Shown piece after piece: positions 1-8,400 of a stretch of DNA of 15,691 nucleotides. Every line of letters starts with the position of its first letter. Within the stretch, counting starts at the first letter, position 1. Origin of the DNA: JAJTFW01 sp964534995 (lineage in GTDB: Bacteria; Bacteroidota; Bacteroidia; AKYH767-A; OLB10); contig CAZHSC010000077.1 in NCBI GenBank assembly GCA_964534995.1, forward strand, positions 1 to 15,691, in the 5' to 3' direction. The notes beneath the pieces are model-generated. The model searched no databases. It saw nothing but the letters and a program-made list of their open reading frames with translations, and had not been told where the DNA came from. Position numbers and translations under genes: made by a program.

Positions 1-1257
1 CTTTCCATTTGGGGCATTGATGAGGTCATAACCCACTTCGGCGCTGCCGTCATCCATGCTGTAAAAGTTATAAAACTCCTGGGTATAAACTACGGTGTCA
101 TTTGACTTGAGCCCATTGAAAGCGTTGCCATTGGTAAAATAATTCTTTACAATAAAATAATTACTGTCGGCCGTCAATGAGGGATTATCGGGAAAAATGG
201 AATCCACGCCAAAAGCATACTGTAAATACTGATTGTTGGGCCGTGCCGGAAAGATATTACCGTTATCCGCACCAAAACCGGAAACGTAGCTGCCATTAAA
301 GGCATAAATCCTGTTGTTGAAGCCCACATCCGCAGGTGACGCATCATTCACCCTGTAATGCATAACCGAAGAATCTCTCAGCAAATTCTGGCGGTCAATG
401 GTGCTCAATGATAAAAAATGATCCCATGGAACGGAAGTATACTCGTTCATAAGGCTGGCAGCAGGAAGCGTCATGGCTACATCGGACAACACGGTATCCA
501 TTTGTCCGGTAAACTGATTGAAGGCACGGTATAACCTGATATAATCCAGGTGCCAATGGTCAAGGCTGCCGGTACGTGACCCATAGTTCCTGAACCGGAA
601 CCGGAATCCATCCTGAAGAAATGCCGCGTTGGTTATACGTACCTGTACATTGGTAAAAACAGTATCCTGACCTCCTGAAATGAGTCCGCGAATAAACCAC
701 TGACGGCTCCATTGGTTGGTAGAAGGGTTATAAAAATCGAGTACCAGCGAATCGCCGGAATCAGGTCCGTCGCCCCAGCCTTTCTTTTGCCAGTAAAAGC
801 TGAGGGTAATGCTGTCGGATAATGTATAGACACCTCCGCCCTGCGACGAAGGTCTGGTCAGTAAACGTATATACTTCGACGTGAGGGTATCGCAGCCCCC
901 CTGGATGGTACTGGCCGAATTATCATAGGGATTACCTTCTTCATCAAGCCCGTCAAAGGTGGCAACACCCACCGTGAGCGGATTTCGCGCGAAGGTGCTG
1001 TTGACGTAAACATCCCGGTCGGTCCAAAGGTCAGCTGAAGGGTACACCTGTGTTGTAGAGAAATCATCCACCAGCGGAAGGTCAATGGTATCGTTAACAG
1101 CCGGGGAGCGCAAGGCGGAAGCGGGAAATTCAGACAGGTATTTCCGGATGACCGGATTATCGCGAAGCGGAACCAGGCGTTCATGCTGTGCCTGAAGCCA
1201 GGTATGCTGAAAGATGCCTGCAATTAAAAAGAGTAAAAGTGTGGAATGTTTTATCAT
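1..1257 (-). CDS. Secreted Bacteroidota protein with DDGSAE motif, C-terminus cut by window edge
   Basis: The visible part is the first 419 residues; the reading frame stays open to base 1. It begins with a signal peptide (residues 1-23, hydrophobic LLLFLIAGIF, likely cleavage after LQA), so the product is exported. Residues about 60-245 look like a beta-sandwich or jelly-roll: 'VDDFS' near 63-67, 'VYVNSTFARNPLTVGVATFDGLDEEG' features near 83-108, and repeated W/F-rich strands. Near the cut, residues 401-410 read MDDGSAEVGY, a segment I know from large secreted Bacteroidota proteins that usually end in a T9SS sorting domain; that end is outside the window. The ATG at 1257 lies 6 bases after the PASTA gene stop, so it is probably co-transcribed with ddl and PASTA. 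The function is unknown. The start is well supported by the signal peptide and by the stop just upstream. Confidence 0.85.
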   Translation of the reverse strand, partial: MIKHSTLLLFLIAGIFQHTWLQAQHERLVPLRDNPVIRKYLSEFPASALRSPAVNDTIDLPLVDDFSTTQVYPSADLWTDRDVYVNSTFARNPLTVGVATFDGLDEEGNPYDNSASTIQGGCDTLTSKYIRLLTRPSSQGGGVYTLSDSITLSFYWQKKGWGDGPDSGDSLVLDFYNPSTNQWSRQWFIRGLISGGQDTVFTNVQVRITNAAFLQDGFRFRFRNYGSRTGSLDHWHLDYIRLYRAFNQFTGQMDTVLSDVAMTLPAASLMNEYTSVPWDHFLSLSTIDRQNLLRDSSVMHYRVNDASPADVGFNNRIYAFNGSYVSGFGADNGNIFPARPNNQYLQYAFGVDSIFPDNPSLTADSNYFIVKNYFTNGNAFNGLKSNDTVVYTQEFYNFYSMDDGSAEVGYDLINAPNGK

Positions 1258-1263
1258 TTTCAG

Positions 1264-2052
1264 TTATTTTATTTTTCCTGGCGTCTGTGTGAAAAACAAA
1301 TCAATAGCTTCTCCCTGTTTAATCATCACTGAATCGCCGGGTTCGGGTACCTGTTTGTATATTTTTGCTTCCGCCGAATCCGTTACACTCTCATCATAGA
1401 CCATCGCACCGGGTTGCAGGGAAGAACCCTGTAATACAAAGAGGGCCTCGTCGGCTGTTAAACCGATCAAGGAAGGAACGGCACTTTCCGTATTGCCAAT
1501 ACCATCACCCAGTACGAGATCTATCACGCTGCCTTTGGTGATATCATCTCCCGCTTTGATTTCATGCCCTTCCGTCATGAGCGCGAGCACCGCATTTTTC
1601 GCAAGGTCCGGTTTATAAATGATCTGCCCCACCTTCAGTCCGTACGAAGCAAGGATCGCTTCCGCCTGACGCTGCGAAACATCAATGAGTTCCGGCACCT
1701 TTACCCGGGGAGGAACGGTACGTGTAACGGTAACATAAATGGTCCGGCCTTCCTTCACGTTTTGCTTTGGAGCCGGATCCTGGTCAATGACCACGCCCGG
1801 CGCTTTATCCAGCATGAAAACGGAGGAGTCGGAGATTTTAACCTGCAGGTCTTTACCTTCGAGGAATTTTTCAAGTTCGAGGTATTTCATTCCCCGCAAA
1901 TCCGGCACCGTGATGGTTTCACCGTGATGCGTGTAATTATTCAGCCATTTATAGGTGGCGGCAAGTACCGCAGTAACGGATAACATGGCGAGCACAAAAT
2001 GTGTGATAAAGGTCCGGGAACGGATAAAATCAATAAATTTCTTCATCTTCAT
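1264..2052 (-). CDS. Membrane-anchored protein with three PASTA domains, no kinase domain
   Basis: The 262-residue product has a short basic N-terminus, one membrane helix at about residues 16-33, and three PASTA domains at about 46-111, 117-182 and 190-255. The repeats show the usual pattern: 'VPDLRGM', 'VPELIDV' or 'VPSLIGL' at the start, a helix, then 'QDPAPKQNVKEG' or 'QVPEPGDSVMIKQG' before a closing strand. PASTA domains in Ser/Thr kinases and penicillin-binding proteins bind or sense cell-wall material. Here there is no kinase or transpeptidase domain, so the protein is a membrane-tethered PASTA rod facing the periplasm. It starts 3 bases after the stop of the D-Ala-D-Ala ligase gene, which supports a role linked to peptidoglycan. 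A second ATG at codon 3 is possible. The family call is firm; the exact role is inferred. Confidence 0.9.
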   Translation of the reverse strand: MKMKKFIDFIRSRTFITHFVLAMLSVTAVLAATYKWLNNYTHHGETITVPDLRGMKYLELEKFLEGKDLQVKISDSSVFMLDKAPGVVIDQDPAPKQNVKEGRTIYVTVTRTVPPRVKVPELIDVSQRQAEAILASYGLKVGQIIYKPDLAKNAVLALMTEGHEIKAGDDITKGSVIDLVLGDGIGNTESAVPSLIGLTADEALFVLQGSSLQPGAMVYDESVTDSAEAKIYKQVPEPGDSVMIKQGEAIDLFFTQTPGKIK

Positions 2053-2055
2053 TCA

Positions 2056-4746
2056 TTAAACCAGTTGGCGTTGCTTTCTTTTTCTTCCGAACTCGAGAAT
2101 CCGGTCGATAAACTCGTAAGGCCGGTAGTGTGCAATGGCTGCCTGATGAAAGATACAGGTAGCAGGCGTCATACCAGGCAATGAATTCACTTCAATAAAT
2201 ACCACCTCCACTCTATCGGGAGAGAATATCCGTACGAACGCGTCTATCCTCGCATAGCCTTCAATATTCAGCAAACGGGCTGCTCTTTCAAGTTCTCTCC
2301 TCACATAGTCCGAAATCTTCCGGTTTTCTTCTTTATCGCGACTGTACCGGGCCGGTGTTATGTTCTGCCCCTGACCGGCCAGGAATTTCTCTTCCAGGGA
2401 TAATACATCTCCTTCTGACAAGGTTTCGGATGCCTCAAATACTTCGTATGATACTTTTCCGTCCTCCTCTATTGTGGTGAGCATTCCACCGGTAATCTCA
2501 ATAAACCTCCGGGCACCTCCGGCGGTGATCAATTGTTCAAATAAGATAGTGTGTTTAATGGGAAACTCTTCTTTGGGTTTAATTTTAAGCACTGCCGCCA
2601 GTTGCGGATCGGGTTCCTGGGTAGTCCTGAAAACAAGGCGGACATAAGCTTCCAGGTCCTGCTTGTTCCTGATAATTTTTACTGCTGAACTACAGCCATC
2701 ATCTACCGGCTTGGCTATGAAAGGAAACGTAAATTTCTGTGATATCGTATGCAGGAAACCTGCAGGGTCGGATAACCAGTCCAGTTCATTTGCCAGGAAG
2801 TGATCCGCCACCAGGAATCCGTTTTGCCGTAGCAGTTCATTGGTTTTATACTTATCGATGGTGATTTGCGAGGAAGCGGGACCTGAACCGTTATAGGGAA
2901 GTCCCACTTTTTCCAGTTCTTTCTGAAGAGATCCGTCTTCGCCCGGCCTGCCATGCAGGGCAATGAAAACGATATCACACTTCGCGGCCAGTTCAGGGAA
3001 GCTCAGACGTTGCGGCGCCTCCAGGTTTTTTGCACTCGCAAACCGCGAAGTAAGTACGCTGCAGCGTGATATGATCCTGCTGATAACCCGATGGATATGG
3101 AAATCCGTAATTTTTTCACGTATGTCATCCGCATTGTCTTTTAGCAATACATTGACAGGGATGGTATAGAGTTCATATTCCTTATCACTGCCACTGAGAA
3201 ATACCGGAATCACTTCATATTTATCACTCGATGATAACTTCTCATAAATATTTCTGCCGCTTTCAACGGAGATATGCCTTTCGGAGGAATAGCCACCGAG
3301 GACCACGGCGGCGCGGACACGATTTGAGGAAGCGCTGCGTACAGCGTCCATCAACTTGTCGAGCCGGTAAAGCAATACCGGCAACTTGTCGTATTCTTTG
3401 AAACTTTCAATTCTCCTTCGCAGTGAGGTATAGATGATGTAGGTAATGAACTGGGAAGGGTTCATCCCAATTTCAGCTGCCTGGTGGAAGAAAAAGGAAC
3501 TGGGCATCATGCCGGAAGTAGTGTTCGGGTCATTGAGATAAATTTTCCCGTCATCAGTAATAAATCCATCTATCCGTGCATACACATCAAAGTGAAGTGC
3601 CTTAAATAATTTCTGGCAGGCGTCTCTTATAGATTCTATTTTTTCATCCGGTAATTGAATGGGCGTAATTTTCCTTGACAATCCCGGCAGGTATTTGGAG
3701 CGGTAATCAAAGAGCTCTTTTCCCTTTCTGATTTCCGTGGGTGGTAAGGCCACAGCATCGCCATTTTCATCTTCCACTACGATACAGGAAAATTCTTTTC
3801 CCTGGAGGAAGGATTCTATGATGGCGGTTGACTCCCCGTCCCTGGCCTCCAGCATCAGTTCCTCCTCATTATCGGAGAAGAGGTCCATCATCACGCTCAG
3901 CAACTCTTCAGGATGGTAAAAAGTACGGTTGCCGATCATCAGGGGCATCCCAACACCTTCACGGATATCTGACACTTCCCTGACCCAGGCAACTTTCGCG
4001 TTGAAATCAAGCGCGTCCCAGTCGGCTTTACGTATCCGGCGGATAAAAAATGCACGATCCAGGGCTCCGGCTATGACGCCGGGCTCCGCAACACTTACAA
4101 TACTAACGCCTATGGATGAACCCTGATTGGCCGCTTTAACAACGAAGGGCAGGCCTAACTCACTGCTTAATTTTCCGGAGAAGGCACTGCGGTCGGCATT
4201 AAGCCATTCTTTACGTTGCACCGTAATAAAGGAAGGAACCTCAAAGCCCGCGTTCCGCATGAATTCCTTCTGAACCGCCTTGTTCATGCCGATTGCGGAG
4301 GAAAGAATTCCGGATCCGGTATAGGGAATACGTAAATATTCGAGTAATCCCTGAATACGTCCATCTTCTCCGTCCATTCCATGCAGGCACAAAAAAGCAA
4401 CGTCTATCAGGGATGACAAGGCAGAGGGTTCGATGCGGGATCCTACTTTATGGATCAGCTTGTTCTGTTCCTGCCTGTCAGGGTCAGATAGCGATTCGGC
4501 ATAAATCTGGAATTGGTGCGCCGAAGGCGGAATCATATCTGCAGGTGGATAGAAATCGCGGATACTACCCTTGTAAATAAACTCCCAGGTCAGGAGCACC
4601 AAATTGCCAAAACTATCCACAAAGACCGGAATCGGTTCAAAGATTGACTTGTTCAGATTATCATAAACCGTACGACCGCCGGCAAAGGAGACTTCTCTTT
4701 CGCGGGAACAACCTCCGAAAATTACTCCGATACGAATTTTTTCCAT
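2056..4746 (-). CDS. ddl: Tandem (double) D-alanine-D-alanine ligase-like ATP-grasp protein
   Basis: Ddl ligases join two D-alanines using ATP for peptidoglycan precursors and are normally 300-370 residues. This 896-residue chain holds two copies, at about 1-455 and 474-896. Half 1 has GGCSREREVS (11-20), LHGMDGEDG (121-129), GSSIGVS (209-215), FDYRSKY (346-352), ARID (390-393) and NDPNTTSG (405-412). Half 2 has GGYSSERHIS (484-493), LHGRPGEDG (597-605), GCSSAVK (684-690), EEKF (785-788), ARID (832-835) and the canonical EVNSLPGMT (852-860). Half 1 carries about 65 extra residues (222-300). The halves depart from consensus at different catalytic positions. The start at 4746 (MEKIRIGVIFGG) fits the family N-terminus and a promoter just upstream; an in-frame ATG at 4770 would add 8 residues. 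The gene is followed closely by the PASTA gene. One or both halves may make D-Ala-D-Ala; another substrate is possible. Confidence 0.88.
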   Translation of the reverse strand: MEKIRIGVIFGGCSREREVSFAGGRTVYDNLNKSIFEPIPVFVDSFGNLVLLTWEFIYKGSIRDFYPPADMIPPSAHQFQIYAESLSDPDRQEQNKLIHKVGSRIEPSALSSLIDVAFLCLHGMDGEDGRIQGLLEYLRIPYTGSGILSSAIGMNKAVQKEFMRNAGFEVPSFITVQRKEWLNADRSAFSGKLSSELGLPFVVKAANQGSSIGVSIVSVAEPGVIAGALDRAFFIRRIRKADWDALDFNAKVAWVREVSDIREGVGMPLMIGNRTFYHPEELLSVMMDLFSDNEEELMLEARDGESTAIIESFLQGKEFSCIVVEDENGDAVALPPTEIRKGKELFDYRSKYLPGLSRKITPIQLPDEKIESIRDACQKLFKALHFDVYARIDGFITDDGKIYLNDPNTTSGMMPSSFFFHQAAEIGMNPSQFITYIIYTSLRRRIESFKEYDKLPVLLYRLDKLMDAVRSASSNRVRAAVVLGGYSSERHISVESGRNIYEKLSSSDKYEVIPVFLSGSDKEYELYTIPVNVLLKDNADDIREKITDFHIHRVISRIISRCSVLTSRFASAKNLEAPQRLSFPELAAKCDIVFIALHGRPGEDGSLQKELEKVGLPYNGSGPASSQITIDKYKTNELLRQNGFLVADHFLANELDWLSDPAGFLHTISQKFTFPFIAKPVDDGCSSAVKIIRNKQDLEAYVRLVFRTTQEPDPQLAAVLKIKPKEEFPIKHTILFEQLITAGGARRFIEITGGMLTTIEEDGKVSYEVFEASETLSEGDVLSLEEKFLAGQGQNITPARYSRDKEENRKISDYVRRELERAARLLNIEGYARIDAFVRIFSPDRVEVVFIEVNSLPGMTPATCIFHQAAIAHYRPYEFIDRILEFGRKRKQRQLV

Positions 4747-4752
4747 GGAGTA

Positions 4753-4784
4753 CAAAGGTAGGCATTTCACACCGGCAGCGACAA
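4753..4784 (-). promoter_or_regulatory. Putative Bacteroidota promoter for the ddl-PASTA operon
   Basis: On the minus strand, TACCTTTG (4760-4753) matches the Bacteroidota -7 consensus TAnnTTTG. A TTG (4784-4782) lies 21 bases upstream, near the expected -33 position. The element ends 6 bases before the ATG at 4746, so transcription would start at or almost at the start codon. This also argues against the longer in-frame start at 4770. It sits in the 89-base gap after rdgB. The call rests on motif match only. Confidence 0.45.
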
Positions 4785-4835
4785 GGTATAAGCCACAGAT
4801 TTCAGACCGTCATTGTTGAAAATATCGTGGGTCAA

Positions 4836-5426
4836 TTACAGCCTTTCAGTACGCACAAAGTCATGAAATTTTTTTAACGCTTTTGCCCTGTGCGATATGG
4901 CATTTTTTTCTTCTTCGGAAAGTTCCGCGAAGGTTTTATCAAATCCTTCGGGGATAAACACCGGATCATAGCCAAATCCGTTATTCCCCAGGGGCTTATT
5001 GGTAATAGTCCCTTTCACTCTCCCTTCAAAGAGATATACCTGCCCGCTTTTCACATACGCCAGGACCGTTACAAACGAGGCCTGCCTGTTCACTACCCCC
5101 TCCAACTGATCTAACAGAAAAATAATATTTCTGGCATCGTTCCGGGGATGGCCCGCGAAATGCGCTGAATCTACACCGGGCTTGCCGTCCAGGGCATCAA
5201 CCTCCAGGCCACTATCGTCTGCAACACACTGCATACCAGTTAATTCCCAAACTTTCATGGCTTTCTGAACCGCATTACCGGGGATACTACCACTGGTTTC
5301 AGGCAAATCTTCATGTACAGCGGCATCTTTTAAGGTGAGCAGTTCGAAACTTTCAGGGAGGATTTTACGTATTTCTTTCACTTTGTGCGGGTTATTTGTG
5401 GCCAGCACCAAACGAATCCTATGCAT
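4836..5426 (-). CDS. rdgB: XTP/dITP pyrophosphatase (RdgB/HAM1 family)
   Basis: This family hydrolyses non-canonical purine nucleoside triphosphates (dITP, XTP, ITP) to monophosphate and pyrophosphate in the cytosol, keeping deaminated bases out of DNA and RNA. The 196-residue product is full length. It shows the N-terminal substrate-binding segment LATNNPHKVKEI (8-19), GNAVQKA (50-56), the central VADDSGLEVDAL (68-79) with the likely catalytic Asp71, GFGYDPVF (150-157) and the C-terminal SHRAKAL (178-184). 'GNA' replaces the enterobacterial 'ENA', which I believe is normal in Bacteroidota. The ATG is the first in-frame start and lies only 30 bases from the divergent PKD gene. The 89-base gap to ddl and the promoter there suggest that ddl can be expressed on its own. 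Confidence 0.96.
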   Translation of the reverse strand: MHRIRLVLATNNPHKVKEIRKILPESFELLTLKDAAVHEDLPETSGSIPGNAVQKAMKVWELTGMQCVADDSGLEVDALDGKPGVDSAHFAGHPRNDARNIIFLLDQLEGVVNRQASFVTVLAYVKSGQVYLFEGRVKGTITNKPLGNNGFGYDPVFIPEGFDKTFAELSEEEKNAISHRAKALKKFHDFVRTERL

Positions 5427-5431
5427 ACTCT

Positions 5432-5439
5432 TATCTTTG
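5432..5439 (+). promoter_or_regulatory. Putative -7 promoter element for the PKD gene
   Basis: TATCTTTG matches TAnnTTTG exactly and ends 17 bases before the ATG at 5457. It lies inside the 30-base gap between the divergent rdgB and PKD starts, so any -33 element must sit within the rdgB coding region. I found no convincing TTTG at the usual spacing; the nearest (5395-5398) is about 33 bases away. Confidence 0.4.
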
Positions 5440-5456
5440 ATCTATCAAACACGAAA

Positions 5457-8400
5457 ATGAGAAATAAAATTTATTTCTTTTTAACCTTGTTCATTGTCCT
5501 GTGCAAGGGGCAGATGTCAGCGCAATGCCCACCCACAGGTTTTTCGATAAGCGATACGGTTTGTCCCGGTCAAAGCCTTATCATAAACAATGCGTCTTCA
5601 TCGGCGGTTCAATTTCAATGGGATTTCTGCCCTGGCGACCTGGACTCAGTTCCCACAGCATCGGCGGCGGCAAGTATTTCGGGGACGCTGACCTATCCTC
5701 AAAACATGAAAATGGTTGAAGTAGATGGAAACTACTATGGCTTTTTTGCCAATGCACTGGCCAATTATGTTACCAGATATGATTTTGGTAACTCTCCGGC
5801 CAATATTCCTGTTGCCGTTAACCTAAGTACCGATCCATTGCTGGTAAGCACACAATCCGGAATTGATGTGGTGAAAGAGGGTAACAAGTGGCTGGTGTTT
5901 GTAACCATGTATGGCAACAATACCCTCACGCGCCTGGAAATGGACTCCATCACACAGGTAACACCGGTATTCAGCAGCCTGGCTATTTCAGGACTTGCCA
6001 GTCCAACCAGTATCAAAATCATTGACGGTTATGCCTTCGTTCCAAACAATCAATCACCTGAAATTATAAGACTCGACTTTAACGGCAGTTATCTGAACAC
6101 ACCCGTGGTGATGAGTCCTGCCATCAATACCGGCGCCTTCAATAACTATGGAATTGATATTGATTACGATTGCAGCACCGGACAATATACAGGCTTCAGT
6201 ACTTCTTATGGTTTTGGAAATCTGTACCGGCTTGAGTTTGGCAACAGTCTTGCCAATTCGCCAACGCTCAGCACGGCGGGCACCGGCTTATGGGGCGCAC
6301 AGGGGATTGATGTGGTGAAAGAAAAGGGAGACTGGCATCTCTTCATGACTTCGAATACCAATACCATGACACATTTCCGGATGGGGAATTCATTAAGCAA
6401 TCTTCCGGTTCAGGATTATTCGTCAAATTTTGGAGGCATCATGGCCGATCCAAAAAATATCCAGATGGTAAAAAGCGGTAGCACGTGGTACGGCATTTCC
6501 TCCAATACGGGCTTATTTTCATTTGTGCGCTTTACCTTTCCACAGGGATGTTTATCCGGCGCCATGTATTCCGGTCTTCAGTCGCCATCCGGCATCAGTT
6601 ACGGAGCAGGTATCAGCGGTATGCAGTTTGTGGAGCTCACAGAAACCTATGCGGGCGGCGCAAGCCTTCAGTTTACTGATTCCGTACTCGTAAGTATTTT
6701 ACCACCTCTGGCTTCTTTTGTCCATACGGCAGCCTGCGATAACGGACCCATTGCCTTTTCCGACCAGAGCAGTGTTTGTTCCGGTTCCATCACCAACTGG
6801 AGCTGGGATTTTGGAGACGGGAACACAGCGGCCACTGCCAATCCGGTTCATAGTTATCAGGCTGCCGGTACATTTACGGTTACGCTCACCGTTACCTCCT
6901 CCGACGGACTCAGCGACACCTATGTGCAAAATGTCGTTGTCAACCCAGCTCCTGTTGCATGGTTCGGCCTCCCCGCTTCTGCCTGTGCCGGCGCTGATGT
7001 ACTTGTGAGTGACAGTTCACAGGCAGGTTCGGGCGTTTTGAACGCCTGGAGTTACAGCTTTGGTGACGGGGATTCAGCAAGTACAGCGTCCATACCCCAT
7101 GCATGGCTTCAACCGGGCAGTTACGACGTGACCCTGATCGCATACACCGACATCGGCTGCAGTGATACCAGTACAAGAAACATCCAGATTTTACCTGGGC
7201 CATTTGCTTCCTTCGAAACAGCGAACACCTGCATCGGCGAAACTGTTGATTTTACCAATACCTCTGTCTCACCCGGTACCACCATACAATCGTATGCCTG
7301 GGATTTCGGTGATGGCAATACAGCGTCAACACAGCAAGCCTCACATAACTATGCCATGGTTCCGGGGCAATATAATGTGAGCCTGGTATGCGCAGCGCTT
7401 AACGGCTGCGCAGATACGCTGATCCGTGAAATAAAAATAGGAAACAAGCCATCGCCCTTCTTTACCGTTTCGGAAGATACGGTATGCAGTTTCAGCACTC
7501 TGAGTTTTAACGATGGCTCCAGTCCGGCAGCTGGCGATACTATTTTCAGAAGGATATGGGATTTTGGCGATGGAAATACCGACAGCAACACCGTTTCACC
7601 GATACACGCTTACACTCAACCGGGTCTTTACACTGTTACACTTACAGTGTATAGCCCTACCGACTGTGATTCCTCTTTCAGCCTGAATGTTTTCATCATT
7701 GAAAGTCCGGTTGCAGCATTTACGGTAAACAACGCCTGCTTCGGTGATGCTCATAATTTCAACGACTTATCTACAGCCCCTGCAGGTTCAGTCATTGACA
7801 GCTGGCACTGGTATTTTGGTAACGGAGACAGTTCTCTGCAGCCTTCGGTTGTATATACGTACCCGGATACCGGTAATTATTCGGTAACACTGATCATCCG
7901 CAGTAATATTGGCTGCTATGACACCTTAAGCCTGCCCGCCACAGTTTACAAAATACCGGTTGCCAACTTTTCCGTGCCCGCTATCTGTACCAATCAACCG
8001 GTAACATTTAACGACAGCAGTAGCGTTGAAGGAAGTGTGCTTACACAATGGCAATGGGACTTTGGCGGCACGGGCAATACCAGCTCGCTGCAGCATCCGG
8101 TCACCAGTTTCCCATCGGCACTGGCCTACGCGGTGACGCTCATCGCCACCTCACAACAAGGTTGCTCCGATACCGTAATAAAAATGGTAGCTGCCGACCA
8201 AAGCCCTGAATTCACCATCAGCAGCCCTGATCATTGCGAAGGCATCTCACAACAAATGATCTCCACGGTAACCTCAGGATCCACCACCTCCCTGTCGTAC
8301 CTCTGGAATTTCGGTGACAATACGGCCTCTTTTCTGTCCAACCCCTCCCACCTGTACACCACCTTCGGGCAATATGTGGTTTCACTGCTTGTCAGTGACC

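Noticed and set aside
858..1223. 121-codon minus-strand open frame in a different frame within the secreted protein gene
   Set aside because: The in-phase frame to base 1 has a signal peptide and family features; this one has no recognisable features.
3328..3381. Possibility that the ligase gene is two ordinary ddl genes with a missed boundary
   Set aside because: The linker is open with no stop, and no ribosome-binding or start context is evident there; both modules read in one frame.
4747..4770. Longer ddl start at the in-frame ATG at 4770
   Set aside because: It would lie upstream of the TAnnTTTG element and add eight residues before the usual family N-terminus.
5385..5456. Longer start for the PKD protein, overlapping rdgB
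   Set aside because: The signal peptide begins at the ATG at 5457; the extra 24 residues are antisense to the rdgB N-terminus and would spoil export.
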